A stretch of 53,854 nucleotides of DNA from Bacteroidota bacterium (GCA_020047755.1 JAIFNL010000164.1:1-53854), one strand, 5' to 3'. Shown: positions 7,850 through 17,318, numbered from the stretch's first letter. Notes: generated from the letters alone by a model not told the origin. Program-made: numbers and translations.

Positions 7850-9022
7850 ATGGACGCATATATAATAGGAGGATATCGCTCGGCGATAGGCAAAGCCCCG
7901 CGTGGAAAGTTTAGATTTACACGCCCCGACGACATTGCTGCAGCTGTAATAAAGCATTTATTGGCTGATTTTCCACAATTAGATAAAAAAAGAATTGACG
8001 ACATAGTGGTTGGAAACGCATTTCCAGAAGCCGAATCGGGCTTGAACATGGGCAGAATGCTTTCGCTTATGAGCACCGAAACGGTTGAAGTTCCGGGTTC
8101 GACCATTAACAGATATTGCGCTTCGGGTTTGGAAAGTATTGCTATTGCAACTGCCAAGATTAGAGCGGGTTTGGCTGATATTATTATAGCCGGAGGTGCC
8201 GAAACCATGTCGCAAATTTCAATGGGCGGCTGGAGAAGTGTTCCGAACCCAAAAATTGCAGTTGCGCAGCCAACTTGGTATCATTCAATGGGTTTGACTG
8301 CCGAAGCAGTTGCCAAAGAGTACAATGTTTCGCGTCAAGAGCAAGATGAATTCAGTTTGAACTCGCACGACAAAGCCTTGAAAGCCCAAGCCGAAGGAAA
8401 ATTCAAATCGCAAATAGTGCCGATTGTAGTTACGGAAACCTTTGTAGATGAGAACAATAAAAAGAAAACTCGCGAAGAGATTGTTCTTGCTGACGAAGGA
8501 CCAAGAAAATCGACTCCCGAACAAATTGCAAAACTAAAACCTGCTTTTATGCAAGGCGGAAGTGTAACTGCTGGAAATTCGTCGCAAATGTCTGACGGTG
8601 CGGCTTTTGTTTTGGTGGTTTCGGAACGAGTAGTTAAAGAATTGAATTTGAAACCAATAGCTCGTCTTGTCGATTATCAAGTTGCTGGCGTTGAACCTTA
8701 CAAAATGGGAATTGGTCCTATGGCTGGTATTCCAAAAGTGTTGAAACATGCAGGTTTAAATTTATCGGACATTCACCAAATCGAATTGAACGAAGCATTT
8801 GCTTCTCAGTCGATTGCGATTGTAAAAGAACTGGGAATTAATCCTGAAATAGTAAACGTAAACGGCGGAGCTATTGCTTTGGGGCACCCTCTTGGAGCAA
8901 CAGGCGCAAAACTTACCGTGCAGTTAATCAACGAAATGCAAGCTCGCAAACAACGCTACGGAATGGTAACCATGTGCATTGGTTCAGGTCAAGGAGCAGC
9001 AGGTATTTTTGAAGTTTTTTAA
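7850..9022 (+). CDS. fadA: Acetyl-CoA C-acyltransferase (thiolase, FadA)
   Basis: This enzyme carries out thiolytic cleavage of 3-ketoacyl-CoA, the last step of each beta-oxidation cycle. At 390 aa it has the normal length. The active-site nucleophile Cys90 lies in [10 protein letters not shown], His346 in [15 protein letters not shown] and the second catalytic Cys376 in [12 protein letters not shown]. The ATG at 7850 gives the family N-terminus [18 protein letters not shown]. It follows the FadN-like gene functionally, but 540 bp with an inserted gene separate them. Downstream are the 33-bp palindrome and fadE. Confidence 0.95.
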   Translation: MDAYIIGGYRSAIGKAPRGKFRFTRPDDIAAAVIKHLLADFPQLDKKRIDDIVVGNAFPEAESGLNMGRMLSLMSTETVEVPGSTINRYCASGLESIAIATAKIRAGLADIIIAGGAETMSQISMGGWRSVPNPKIAVAQPTWYHSMGLTAEAVAKEYNVSRQEQDEFSLNSHDKALKAQAEGKFKSQIVPIVVTETFVDENNKKKTREEIVLADEGPRKSTPEQIAKLKPAFMQGGSVTAGNSSQMSDGAAFVLVVSERVVKELNLKPIARLVDYQVAGVEPYKMGIGPMAGIPKVLKHAGLNLSDIHQIELNEAFASQSIAIVKELGINPEIVNVNGGAIALGHPLGATGAKLTVQLINEMQARKQRYGMVTMCIGSGQGAAGIFEVF

Positions 9023-9031
9023 TTACGGCTA

Positions 9032-9066
9032 TATTGATACGATGACTTTAAGTCATCGTATCAATA
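9032..9066. repeat. 33-bp near-perfect palindrome, copy 2 (35 bp here)
   Basis: Identical over 33 bp to 3684-3716, with one further complementary base pair at each end. It starts 9 bp after the fadA stop. As RNA it would form a 17-bp stem with almost no loop space except by opening the centre. It may end or stabilise fadNA mRNA, but has no T-tract. Confidence 0.9.
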
Positions 9067-9207
9067 GTGCTAGGATTTTAGTCGTTAGTAAAAATATTCT
9101 AATAGGTATTTTTTAGTAAGTAAGATAATAATTAGTGTTTTATTTTTAATGATTAGAAGCAAAATAACAATTTTAAAATTTAACAATTCATAAAAAAGAT
9201 ATATAAA

Positions 9208-10992
9208 ATGGAAGAAAGAAAAGTATTGCAAGGCGGGGAATTTTTGATTGAAACAACTGATTTTAAAGATGTTTTTATTCCCGAAGAATTTAACGAAGAG
9301 CAGCGCATGATGGCAGAAAGCGCACACGATTTTGTATATAAAGAAGTTCGCCCCGTAATTGACCGACTTGATGCTCACGAAGAAGGTTTGCTTGCAAAAT
9401 TGATGAAACAAGCCGGAGAGCTTGGTCTTTTGGGCGTTTCGGTGCCCGAAGAGCTTGGTGGTTTTGGACAAAATTACGTAACTGCCGGATTAATTAGCGA
9501 AGAAATAAGTCATGGCTTTTCGTTTTCGGTAGCTTTTTCGGCACATACTGGAATTGCCACATTACCAATTCTTTACTTTGGCAACGATGCCCAAAAAGAA
9601 AAATACGTTTCTAAATTAGCAACTGGCGAATATGTTGGTTCTTACTGCCTTACAGAACCTGGAGCGGGTTCTGACGCTAACGCCGGAAAAACAAAAGCGG
9701 TTTTGAGTGCAGACGGAAAATATTATGTTTTGAACGGACAAAAAATGTGGATTACTAATGGCGGAATTTCAGATACTCACATTGTTTTTGCAAAAATAGA
9801 CGACGACAAAAATTTGAGTGCTTTTATTGTTGAAAGTGCTTGGGAAGGCGTTCAAAAAGGTGCCGAAGAACATAAAATGGGAATAAAAGGCTCTTCAACG
9901 ACTCAAATTTTCTACAACGATGTGAAAGTTCCGGTTGAAAATATGCTTGGCGAACGTGGTGCTGGTTTCAAAATGGCACTTTATATATTGAATATTGGTA
10001 GAGCAAAATTGGCTTCTGCTTCGGTAGGTGCTTGTAAAGCAGTGATTAACGAATCAGTTCGTTACACAAACGAAAGAAAACAATTTGGTACTTTGATAGC
10101 AAATTTTCCAGCTATTAAACACAAATTAGCGCAACAAGCTATTCTTACATTTGTAACAGAATCAGCTACTTATAGAGCTTTGCAAGCCACAGAAGATTCG
10201 ATGCAAAAATATGCAAACGAAGGAATGGACAAAGGACAAGCAGCTTTGGAAGGCATTCGTCAATATGGAATTGAAGCTTCTATTTTGAAAGTTTTTGCAT
10301 CGGAAGCACTCGATTATATTGTAGATGAGGCAGTTCAAATTTATGGAGGAATGGGCTATTCAGCCGAAACTCATGTAGAAAGAGCTTATCGCGACTCGCG
10401 CATCAATCGCATTTTTGAAGGCACAAACGAAATAAATCGCATGGTAATTGTAGGCGAATTGCTCAAACGTGCTATGAAAGGCGAACTAGATTTGATGACT
10501 CCCGCCATGGAAGTTGCTGGCGAATTGATGGGAATACCTGATTTTGGCTCTGGTTCGACCGATTTCTACGAAAGTAAATTTGATTTAATTAAACGTTGGA
10601 AAAAACTCGTGTTGATGGTTGCTGGTGCTGCTATTCAAAAATATATGGACAAATTGAACGACGAGCAAGAATTACTTTTCAATGCTGCTGATATGATAAT
10701 TAGCATATACACAGGCGAATCCGCACTTTTGCGTGTTCAAAAATTGGAAAGCATGAAAGGCGAAGAGGCTGTAAAATTGCAAAAAGATATGCTCGACGTA
10801 TTTTTCTACGACAAAGCTTGGGAAATGTACAAAACCGGAGTTGATGCTGTTAATTCATTTGCCGAAGGCGACGAAAAAATGGGAATGCTCATGGGCGTAA
10901 AACGTTTTACAAAAACTGACGGCGTAAATGTAAAAGATGCACGTCGCCGTGTTGCCGACCGAATTATTGAATTGAACAAATATCCATTTTAG
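9208..10992 (+). CDS. fadE: Acyl-CoA dehydrogenase (FadE type, VLCAD-like)
   Basis: This FAD enzyme introduces the trans-2 double bond into acyl-CoA and passes electrons to ETF. Its 594 aa equal the length of Bacillus FadE. It carries the C-terminal extension of about 180 residues typical of VLCAD-like members. Seen are YCLTEPGAGSDANAGKT and MWITNGGISD (FAD/substrate contacts), QIYGGMGYSAETHVERAYRD and the catalytic-Glu motif IFEGTNEINRM. The gene follows fadA by 185 bp and probably shares control with it. EtfB at the left end is a likely electron acceptor. Confidence 0.94.
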   Translation: MEERKVLQGGEFLIETTDFKDVFIPEEFNEEQRMMAESAHDFVYKEVRPVIDRLDAHEEGLLAKLMKQAGELGLLGVSVPEELGGFGQNYVTAGLISEEISHGFSFSVAFSAHTGIATLPILYFGNDAQKEKYVSKLATGEYVGSYCLTEPGAGSDANAGKTKAVLSADGKYYVLNGQKMWITNGGISDTHIVFAKIDDDKNLSAFIVESAWEGVQKGAEEHKMGIKGSSTTQIFYNDVKVPVENMLGERGAGFKMALYILNIGRAKLASASVGACKAVINESVRYTNERKQFGTLIANFPAIKHKLAQQAILTFVTESATYRALQATEDSMQKYANEGMDKGQAALEGIRQYGIEASILKVFASEALDYIVDEAVQIYGGMGYSAETHVERAYRDSRINRIFEGTNEINRMVIVGELLKRAMKGELDLMTPAMEVAGELMGIPDFGSGSTDFYESKFDLIKRWKKLVLMVAGAAIQKYMDKLNDEQELLFNAADMIISIYTGESALLRVQKLESMKGEEAVKLQKDMLDVFFYDKAWEMYKTGVDAVNSFAEGDEKMGMLMGVKRFTKTDGVNVKDARRRVADRIIELNKYPF

Positions 10993-11009
10993 TTTAGTTT
11001 GGAAAATGA

Positions 11010-11047
11010 AAAGTTGTGAAGTTGTTGAATATCAACTTCATAACTTT
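11010..11047. terminator. 15-bp hairpin between fadE and the DUF4442 gene
   Basis: The arms AAAGTTGTGAAGTTG and CAACTTCATAACTTT pair over 15 positions with one G-T wobble and an 8-nt loop. They are followed by cttatttt. It could be a weak terminator or attenuator limiting read-through into the next gene. Confidence 0.5.
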
Positions 11048-11107
11048 CTTATTTTGAACTAACAAACAACAAAACGTCTGCATTTTAAAATCTAAAAATA
11101 ACAATCC

Positions 11108-11575
11108 ATGTTCCGAAATTTAGTACTTTCACACAATAAGTTACGTTTATATTTTCTAAAAAGCTTGCCAATGGCATTAATTGCTGGCTTGAAGGTTCGC
11201 GAATTGACCAATGAAAACTGCACAGTTTCAATTCCTTACAAATATGTGAATAAAAATCCGTTCCGCTCGATGTATTTTGCGGCGCAAAGCATGGCGGCAG
11301 AACTTTCTACAGCACTTTTAGCCATGGATAAATTGATGGCAACCAAGCAAAAATATTCGATGTTGGTGATTGATATGCAAGCTAATTTTACAAAAAAAGC
11401 AGCCAAAAGAGTTTTTTTTACCTGCAACGATGGAAATTTGGTACACCAAGCCATAGAAAAAGCACTTTCAGACCCCAACGGAGCAAGTTTTGTAGCTAAA
11501 ACCACCGGAATAGACGAAGACGGAAATCAAGTATCTGAATTTCAGTTTACTTGGTCTATCAAAATTAAAAAGTAA
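11108..11575 (+). CDS. DUF4442 hotdog-fold thioesterase-like protein
   Basis: A 155-aa PaaI-like hotdog protein of the DUF4442 family, whose members are predicted acyl-CoA thioesterases. Visible are the MALIAGLKVRELTNENCTVSIPYKY strand block, the RSMYFAAQSMAAELSTALL helix and a late strand VFFTCNDGNLV. It is the last plus-strand gene of the fatty-acid block and converges on the SiaB-like gene 16 bp away. A role in hydrolysing acyl-CoA and releasing CoA is inferred from fold and context. It may compensate for the broken thioesterase at 3.8-4.2 kb. Confidence 0.75.
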   Translation: MFRNLVLSHNKLRLYFLKSLPMALIAGLKVRELTNENCTVSIPYKYVNKNPFRSMYFAAQSMAAELSTALLAMDKLMATKQKYSMLVIDMQANFTKKAAKRVFFTCNDGNLVHQAIEKALSDPNGASFVAKTTGIDEDGNQVSEFQFTWSIKIKK

Positions 11576-11591
11576 AACTTTCAGTCTGAAT

Positions 11592-12722
11592 TTAAATAAT
11601 AGCTTGTATCGTAAAAAAAGAATATTCGTCAGCAACTTTGTCAAAGCGATATTCTAACGAATGCTTACTTTTTAATCGCATTTCGATGATGCTTAAATCG
11701 GGTTTAGTTATTTCATTATCAGCAAAATAGTCGAAAAGACGGTCGTGGAATGTAATTAATTTATCGTAAGTAAGTTTGTTTACAAAATCCAATTTTCGTT
11801 TCAAAATAGGAATATGGTGGTTGTTCATATAATTTCCGGCAGTCAAAATAAAGTCGTGTTTATTTTGGCTTAAATAAAAAATACCAGGGTTTCCTTCTAA
11901 GTCCAATCCCAAACTTTTAATTTCAATAGGAACAGAGTAATTTACAATGTTTTGAAGCATATCAATCATCACTTGCAAAACTCTATTCTTGATGTTTATT
12001 GTCTCGTTTATTTGAGTTTCTATGATAGGTAATAAATTGATTATGTTGTTTTTATTAAATGTTCCATTAAAATTGAGTAATATATTTTCTTGATTTAATA
12101 TCTTATGGATACTAATGATTTTTTCAAACGTATCTCCCGATTCATAAGCTTGATTATCAGGGTCAAATAAGACTTCTACTCTAAAATAGAAATACGACAG
12201 CTTGTCGTTTACTTCAGAAAAAGAGTAGCTCAATTTACTTCTCGATTTTCGAGCCATCGAAATCAACCCGAGCCCTGCGCCGCCTTTGTGCGAAATAATT
12301 CCGGTTTTGAGCATGTGTTTGTAATAGGCTTTTAACTCTTTGACATCTAAACCATTTACTTTGTCTAAATCTTCTTTTAGTTTGGGTATATTTGAATTTG
12401 AAATTAAGTTTCCGGTAGTAATGAGATACCTGTCATTTTTTTGTTGAATCATAAATAAAGCGGTATCTTCAATATTTTTGCTGCCAGGTTTTTCTTGGTG
12501 CCTAGTGATGTTTTGCAAACACTCTACCATAACCAAATATACGTGTTTATTGATAGTCGAAGTGCTTTCGTCTGAGATATGTAGCTTAGCTTCCGATAAA
12601 TTCAATATATTTTCAGTAATGCTTTTAGTAAACAGTCCTCTATAAATATAGTCAAAATCATCGGTTCGCATGAGCGAAATCAATTGAAATGCCAATGTTA
12701 GGCTAGCATCTTTGTTTTCCAT
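11592..12722 (-). CDS. Tandemly duplicated SiaB-like (DUF6272) GHKL protein kinase
   Basis: Two homologous SiaB-type modules lie in one 376-aa chain. The first (about 1-185) has the GHKL N-box VECLQNITRH with Glu67 and Asn71, TTGNLISNSNIPKLKEDLDKVN and the glycine loop KGGAGLGLISMARKS at 146-160. The second (about 195-376) repeats the layout with IDMLQNIVNYS, TAGNYMNNHHIPILKRKLDFVN and a final strand, but its glycine loop is replaced by PDLSIIEMRLKS, so it probably does not bind ATP. In Pseudomonas SiaB phosphorylates the partner SiaC to control biofilm signalling; no SiaC homologue is visible here. The usual family length is about half of this. It lies 16 bp from the convergent DUF4442 gene. 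Confidence 0.75.
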   Translation of the reverse strand: MENKDASLTLAFQLISLMRTDDFDYIYRGLFTKSITENILNLSEAKLHISDESTSTINKHVYLVMVECLQNITRHQEKPGSKNIEDTALFMIQQKNDRYLITTGNLISNSNIPKLKEDLDKVNGLDVKELKAYYKHMLKTGIISHKGGAGLGLISMARKSRSKLSYSFSEVNDKLSYFYFRVEVLFDPDNQAYESGDTFEKIISIHKILNQENILLNFNGTFNKNNIINLLPIIETQINETINIKNRVLQVMIDMLQNIVNYSVPIEIKSLGLDLEGNPGIFYLSQNKHDFILTAGNYMNNHHIPILKRKLDFVNKLTYDKLITFHDRLFDYFADNEITKPDLSIIEMRLKSKHSLEYRFDKVADEYSFFTIQAII

Positions 12723-13001
12723 GTATATTTTTTAAAGTTTTAAAAAGCAAAATTCAGTTTTAGTATGTTTTTGCAAATATAATAATTTTTTGATAAAAAC
12801 ACTTAATTTATCTATTTTTTTGCAAAAGTATTTTTTTTGAAAATTATATATTAAAATATGATTTTTTTTATTTATTACTTATTCCTTCAAAAAAGACATT
12901 AATAGTTTGATTATTAGCATATTAATTTCTAAACCACAAACAGAAACAGAACGAAACGTCAAAATTTCTTTTTTTTTAAACAAAATAGATTTTGCTTTAT
13001 T
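12723..13001. other. AT-rich spacer
   Basis: No gene, hairpin terminator or repeat was recognised. It presumably holds the promoter of the SiaB-like gene and the 3' end of the upstream transcript. Confidence 0.6.
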
Positions 13002-13559
13002 TTACAGTTTCCAGCTTATTTCGTAGCGCGTTTCGGAGTCGCCTTTTGAAAGAGCTTTGGTAATTCTAATTCTCACATCGGTACAACCACTTAATTCTAA
13101 GGCTCTTTCCATCCAGCCACCAATTCTATGTTCTATCAATTTATCTATTTCTTCAAACTTGAAAATGGTTACCACTACCGAGTTTTTTGTCTCTTCGCCA
13201 GAATCAACCATAACATTTTCGTAATAAGTTGCCGTAATTTTCGAGGCGCGCTTAATAATGTAGCTAGGATTTGCCACTTTTACAAAAATTTTATAAACTC
13301 CAGTTAATGTGGCACTTGCACTATGTCTGCCAGATTGCCATGCCGCTTTTAACGAGTTTTGGTCAAAAAACATTTTCAAATGGTAAGTTGGCAATATTGC
13401 ACCTTCTTGCATTGGATACCAATCGGTTGCATAAATTGCACCTTTCATTATTTCTTGCGATTTGGGCGGCAAATTAGCTAACCAATCGTTGTATTGATTA
13501 GGATATTGGTCTTTTACAAAATTTTGTATGGCTTTTACGGTTGTTCCTTTTGTTCTCAT
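13002..13559 (-). CDS. V4R / DUF2378-like ligand-binding domain protein
   Basis: A 185-aa protein that resembles the single-domain V4R / heme-NO-binding-like / DUF2378 group. It has an N-terminal KGTTVKAIQNFVKDQYPNQY helix, ATDWYPMQEGAILP, a WQSGRHSASATLTGVYKIFVKVANPSYIIKRASKI block and a C-terminal RIRITKALSKGDSETRYEISWKL strand pair. In many relatives the last motif carries Cys residues; here none is present in that position, so metal or redox sensing through that site is unlikely. Function unknown; probably a small-molecule or signalling domain. The neighbouring folE is on the same strand 254 bp upstream. Confidence 0.45.
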   Translation of the reverse strand: MRTKGTTVKAIQNFVKDQYPNQYNDWLANLPPKSQEIMKGAIYATDWYPMQEGAILPTYHLKMFFDQNSLKAAWQSGRHSASATLTGVYKIFVKVANPSYIIKRASKITATYYENVMVDSGEETKNSVVVTIFKFEEIDKLIEHRIGGWMERALELSGCTDVRIRITKALSKGDSETRYEISWKL

Positions 13560-13700
13560 AAAAAGTTAATTTTGCATAGATTAAATTATATTATTAAATT
13601 ATTGAATTATTGATAGTGCAACAAGCTGGTAACTTTTTAAAAATCGGCAAAATAAAACATTCAATTTTTTGTGATAAAATAACAATTGAACAATGTTACA

Positions 13701-13787
13701 ATTTGTTATTAGAATTTAGAAAAAAATGCGTAATTTTACTTTTTTTAGAATTTTGGTTGCAAGCAAGTTACGTTATCAATTTATTAG
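13701..13787 (+). repeat. Intergenic element, copy A
   Basis: Ungapped alignment with 17221-17307 gives 62 identities over the first 80 positions by hand count, ending in the shared block TTACGTTATCAAT. Similarity may extend about 20 bp further left. This copy lies between folE and the V4R-like gene and lacks the intact -7 box seen in copy B. Confidence 0.7.
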
Positions 13788-13813
13788 TCCATTTTAGCAT
13801 TAAACATTAAAAA

Positions 13814-14440
13814 CTAGTGCATTTTAGCACTTATTATTTTGAAAAACTCTTCGCGTGTTGCCACTTTTTCAAAAGCACCGGTAAAGTCTGATGTAGTTGT
13901 AACCGAATTTTGTTTTTGTACTCCTCTCATTACCATACACATGTGAGTAGCCTCAATTACTACCGCCACACCCAGCGGATTTAATGTATTTTGAATACAC
14001 TCTTTAATTTGCGTGGTAAGCCTTTCTTGCACCTGCAATCGACGAGCAAAAGCTTCCACTACTCTGGCTATTTTGCTCAAACCTGTTATGTAACCATTTG
14101 GAATATAGGCTACATGAGCTTTTCCAATAAAAGGCAACATGTGATGCTCGCACATCGAATAAAGGTCAATATCCTTAACCACAACCATTTGCGAGTAATT
14201 TTCCTTAAACATAGCAGAACGTAAAATTTCCTCTGGTTTCATGTTATATCCTTGAGTTAAAAACTGCATTGCTTTTGCTACTCTTTCGGGTGTTTTCAGA
14301 AGTCCCTCTCTATTAACATCTTCGCCAAGTTCGTAAATTATTGATTTATAATTTTCGGTCAGAGCTTTGGTTATTCGTTCGTTGTATTTTTCTATTTTTT
14401 CAAAACCATAAGATTTTGAACTATCGATAGTGATATCCAT
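13814..14440 (-). CDS. folE: GTP cyclohydrolase I (FolE)
   Basis: This enzyme converts GTP to 7,8-dihydroneopterin triphosphate, the first step of folate synthesis and also the entry to queuosine precursors. It has 208 aa and the type IA features: [15 protein letters not shown] (about 44-58), the zinc ligands Cys97 and His100 in MCEHHMLPF, Cys168 in [10 protein letters not shown], and the [37 protein letters not shown] core. The ATG at 14440 is the natural start. It is monocistronic by appearance, with 170 bp to the upstream subtilase gene. Confidence 0.96.
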   Translation of the reverse strand: MDITIDSSKSYGFEKIEKYNERITKALTENYKSIIYELGEDVNREGLLKTPERVAKAMQFLTQGYNMKPEEILRSAMFKENYSQMVVVKDIDLYSMCEHHMLPFIGKAHVAYIPNGYITGLSKIARVVEAFARRLQVQERLTTQIKECIQNTLNPLGVAVVIEATHMCMVMRGVQKQNSVTTTSDFTGAFEKVATREEFFKIISAKMH

Positions 14441-14609
14441 TTTTTTGTATGATAAAAACTCTAATAAGCAACAATTTTATAATACTATTCAATCTCCGCC
14501 AAAACTAGCTAATTTGAAACACTTAAAAGATTTTGCTTTGGTACATTGAAATTTTATTTTAAATTTATTTTACAAAGAAAAAATATTTTAGTTAGAAATC
14601 AATACAGAA

Positions 14610-16229
14610 TTAGAAAACAAATAATTTTTCTATGAAATATTTAATTTTATATTCTCTGTTAATTTCTTGATTATTAAGAAGTTTTATAGCTTCTAAGGGC
14701 TGAATAAATTTTCCGGTAGCGGGTGTGTTGTTTGTAGAAAGCCCAGTAAGATTCAAAATCTCGTAGGCTTGCTTTGTAGTTAAACTCGGATTGAAAGATT
14801 TCATAATTCCTAATAAACCAGCTACATAAGGAGTTGCCATTGAAGTACCTTGCAAAGTTTTGTACGAATTGTTGGGGTAAGTAGAATAAATATTTACCCC
14901 TGGCGCACAAACTTTCATGGCAATTTCGGTTACATCGTTAGAAAAATCAGCTTTTCTCATTTCTTCATCTACCGCAGCCACAGTAATTACGTTTTCGCAT
15001 CGAGCAGGCGCGTAAAACTTGGCATTTTCGTATTTATTTCCTGCAGCTACTACCACTATGCAACCGCGTGTATTGGCATATTTTATGGCACTATTGAATG
15101 CTTTTTCGCGCTGAGCACTTACCGGAATACTTAACGACATTGAAATAACATCTGCTCCGCTATTGGCTGCCAAAATAATACCATCTATAATGGTTTTTTG
15201 CTTTCCTACACCTTTGTCGTTCAAAACTTTAACGCCTGTGATGGTAAAAAAATCATTGGTCAGATTCACAGAAGCTACGCCTTTGTTGTTATTGGTAATT
15301 GCGCCAGCTATTCCGGCGCAATGTGTTCCGTGCCCTCGCATATCATAGTCATATTCAGGGTTTAACGAAATATAGTTTTCTTTCAAATCTTCGTGCGTTG
15401 CTTCAACGCCTGTGTCGAGTATAAAAACGCGGGCTTTCTTAACTCCTTTGTTTGCAGACAAATAGCGGTAAAGCTGTTTTTCGTTCCAATATTTGTATCC
15501 CCAGTTTTTGTCAATAAATTTATCGTTGAGCCCAGTTAAAAATTTATAACGCACCGTAGTATCAACATGCTTATATTCAAATGAATCGAGTGCAAAAATT
15601 TTATCTTTTTCTACCCATTCTACAATACCTGATTTGTTTAGTTTTTTTACAATTTTAGGCATATCGCGCAAATAGTTTGCATCAATATCTAAACTGTAAT
15701 AATCTTCCAATTCATTTTTTGCAGTATCTTTTTTATCTACTTCTACTTCATCAAATGTTTTGGAAATCTGAGGATTATATTCTTGCAATATTGTTTTTAA
15801 TTGTTCTAAACTTGCTGTATCTTTTAGTTGTAACAAAATTTCAGAATTGTCGTAAGGTGCAACTTCGTATTTATTAAAATCTACAAAAAAAAGTTTTCCG
15901 GTAGAATGGTATTGATAATACAAACCCAACAAAATAACTGCACCAAAAGCAATACGTAAATAGCGCGAAATAAAATGCCAAAGAATTAATAACAAAACAA
16001 ATATAAGAAAATCGCGCACAAACCAAAACAACCAAAATAGCTCTACACGGCTATAATTTGCAATGAAACTAGCAACATAAATGGCAATAGAGAAGTAAAT
16101 TAAAAAAGTTAAAAATTTGCTTTTCAGCTTAAAATTCTTTTTGTAATCATCTCTTATTGCAAAAAATAGAAAAACAAGCAACATTGTATAAGGATACAAA
16201 GGCTGAAATATTTCAATTAGTTGAGTCAT
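14610..16229 (-). CDS. Membrane-anchored subtilisin-like serine protease (S8)
   Basis: The protein has 539 aa. About four or five hydrophobic segments fill residues 10-110, followed by a propeptide-like region (about 125-215) and an S8 catalytic domain. The catalytic Asp272 is in FILDTGVEATHEDL, His300 in MRGHGTHCAGIAGA, the oxyanion Asn398 in VVVAAGNK and Ser463 in LQGTSMATPYVAG. Most secreted subtilases have a signal peptide instead of a multi-span N-terminus, so the protease is likely held at the cytoplasmic membrane with its catalytic domain on one face. Topology cannot be settled here. There is no classical C-terminal sorting domain. Substrate unknown. Confidence 0.88.
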   Translation of the reverse strand: MTQLIEIFQPLYPYTMLLVFLFFAIRDDYKKNFKLKSKFLTFLIYFSIAIYVASFIANYSRVELFWLFWFVRDFLIFVLLLILWHFISRYLRIAFGAVILLGLYYQYHSTGKLFFVDFNKYEVAPYDNSEILLQLKDTASLEQLKTILQEYNPQISKTFDEVEVDKKDTAKNELEDYYSLDIDANYLRDMPKIVKKLNKSGIVEWVEKDKIFALDSFEYKHVDTTVRYKFLTGLNDKFIDKNWGYKYWNEKQLYRYLSANKGVKKARVFILDTGVEATHEDLKENYISLNPEYDYDMRGHGTHCAGIAGAITNNNKGVASVNLTNDFFTITGVKVLNDKGVGKQKTIIDGIILAANSGADVISMSLSIPVSAQREKAFNSAIKYANTRGCIVVVAAGNKYENAKFYAPARCENVITVAAVDEEMRKADFSNDVTEIAMKVCAPGVNIYSTYPNNSYKTLQGTSMATPYVAGLLGIMKSFNPSLTTKQAYEILNLTGLSTNNTPATGKFIQPLEAIKLLNNQEINREYKIKYFIEKLFVF

Positions 16230-16370
16230 GTTTTACGAAAAATTTAAAGAGTTTTGTATTACAAAAATATAAAAAAATATCGGATATTAAAAAAAAATAG
16301 TAAAAGTTTCTTATTTCAAAATTACGACAAAGTAACTCAATTTTATCTTTTTTTTCACAAAATTAATAAC

Positions 16371-16378
16371 TATTTTTG
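16371..16378 (+). promoter_or_regulatory. Candidate -7 element (TATTTTTG) for mqnB
   Basis: Exact TAnnTTTG match about 70 nt upstream of the mqnB start, inside the divergent spacer with the subtilase gene. No good -33 box was seen. Confidence 0.35.
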
Positions 16379-16448
16379 CATTCAGAAAAAAGAAAAAGCA
16401 TCAAAATTCTAGTTTTTTATTCGAGTTTTACTTTAAAAAACAAAATAA

Positions 16449-17132
16449 ATGCGTATTTTAATTGTAGTTGCAACCCAATTTGAAATAGAATTTTTACTCA
16501 ATTATTTTTCCTGCCAGTTTGATAACGACAGGAATGTGTATTTTTTTGAAAATGAAAAAATGCGCGTTGAAATTTTAATTGCCGGAATTGGAATTGCTTT
16601 TACTATATTTAATTTGAGTAAACTTATTTTCGCCACGTCTCAAAAGTACAACTTGGTGGTAAACGTTGGAATTGCGGGTAGTTTTAACAAACAACTAGCA
16701 TTAGGACAAGTAGTTAGCATTTACGAAGACCAATTTGCCGATTTGGCTATTGAGCAAGCAAATGGCGATTTGCAAACAATTTTTGAAACAAATTTCGCCA
16801 ATGCTAATGAGTTTCCATTCATTGATGGCAAGCTAAAAATAGAGCCATCATTCTCGCGAGTAATGCTCCAAATTGACGAGTTTAAAGCGATTACAGTAAA
16901 TACAACGCATGGATTTGAACAAAATATTCAGGTATTTAAAAAGAAATACAATGCCGATATTGAAAGCATGGAAGGCGCGGCGGTTTTTTATGTGTGCAAA
17001 AAGGAAAAAATTAAAGTTCTACAAGTCAGAAGCATTTCTAATTATGTAGAAATCAGAAATATAAAAAACTGGAAAACCAAAGAAGCGATTCAAAATTTGA
17101 ACCGTTTTTTGATTAATTTTTTACTTTCTTAA
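16449..17132 (+). CDS. mqnB: Futalosine hydrolase (MqnB)
   Basis: A 227-aa nucleoside phosphorylase-fold protein that cleaves futalosine to dehypoxanthine futalosine in the alternative menaquinone pathway. The N-terminal RILIVVATQFEIEF strand, the NVGIAGSFNK phosphate-like loop and the DIESMEGAAVFYVC purine-site motif (Glu/Met/Glu, about 174-187) are family hallmarks shared with MTA/SAH nucleosidases. The next gene is MqnD, which makes the futalosine assignment stronger than a generic nucleosidase call. Other mqn genes (mqnA, mqnC) are not in the window. Confidence 0.9.
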   Translation: MRILIVVATQFEIEFLLNYFSCQFDNDRNVYFFENEKMRVEILIAGIGIAFTIFNLSKLIFATSQKYNLVVNVGIAGSFNKQLALGQVVSIYEDQFADLAIEQANGDLQTIFETNFANANEFPFIDGKLKIEPSFSRVMLQIDEFKAITVNTTHGFEQNIQVFKKKYNADIESMEGAAVFYVCKKEKIKVLQVRSISNYVEIRNIKNWKTKEAIQNLNRFLINFLLS

Positions 17133-17220
17133 AACGGAAGCATCAGTGTTATTTTATTTTTGAACAAAATTCTTTATTTTTTTTACTAAAAAAACAATAG
17201 AATATTTTAGCAATTTAATA

Positions 17221-17307
17221 TTTTATTATTATAATTTTGAAAAATTTACGCAATCTTACATTTTTTAATTTTTTGATTACTAGTAATTTACGTTATCAAT
17301 AAATTCA
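17221..17307 (+). repeat. Intergenic element, copy B, with mqnD promoter
   Basis: Homologous to 13701-13787 over its full length. It contains TAATTTTG at 17232-17239, a match to TAnnTTTG. It ends 11 bp before the mqnD ATG and so forms most of its leader. Two related blocks, ATTTACGCAATC and ATTTACGTTATC, lie about 42 bp apart within it. Confidence 0.7.
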
Positions 17308-17318
17308 CAAAACAAAAT

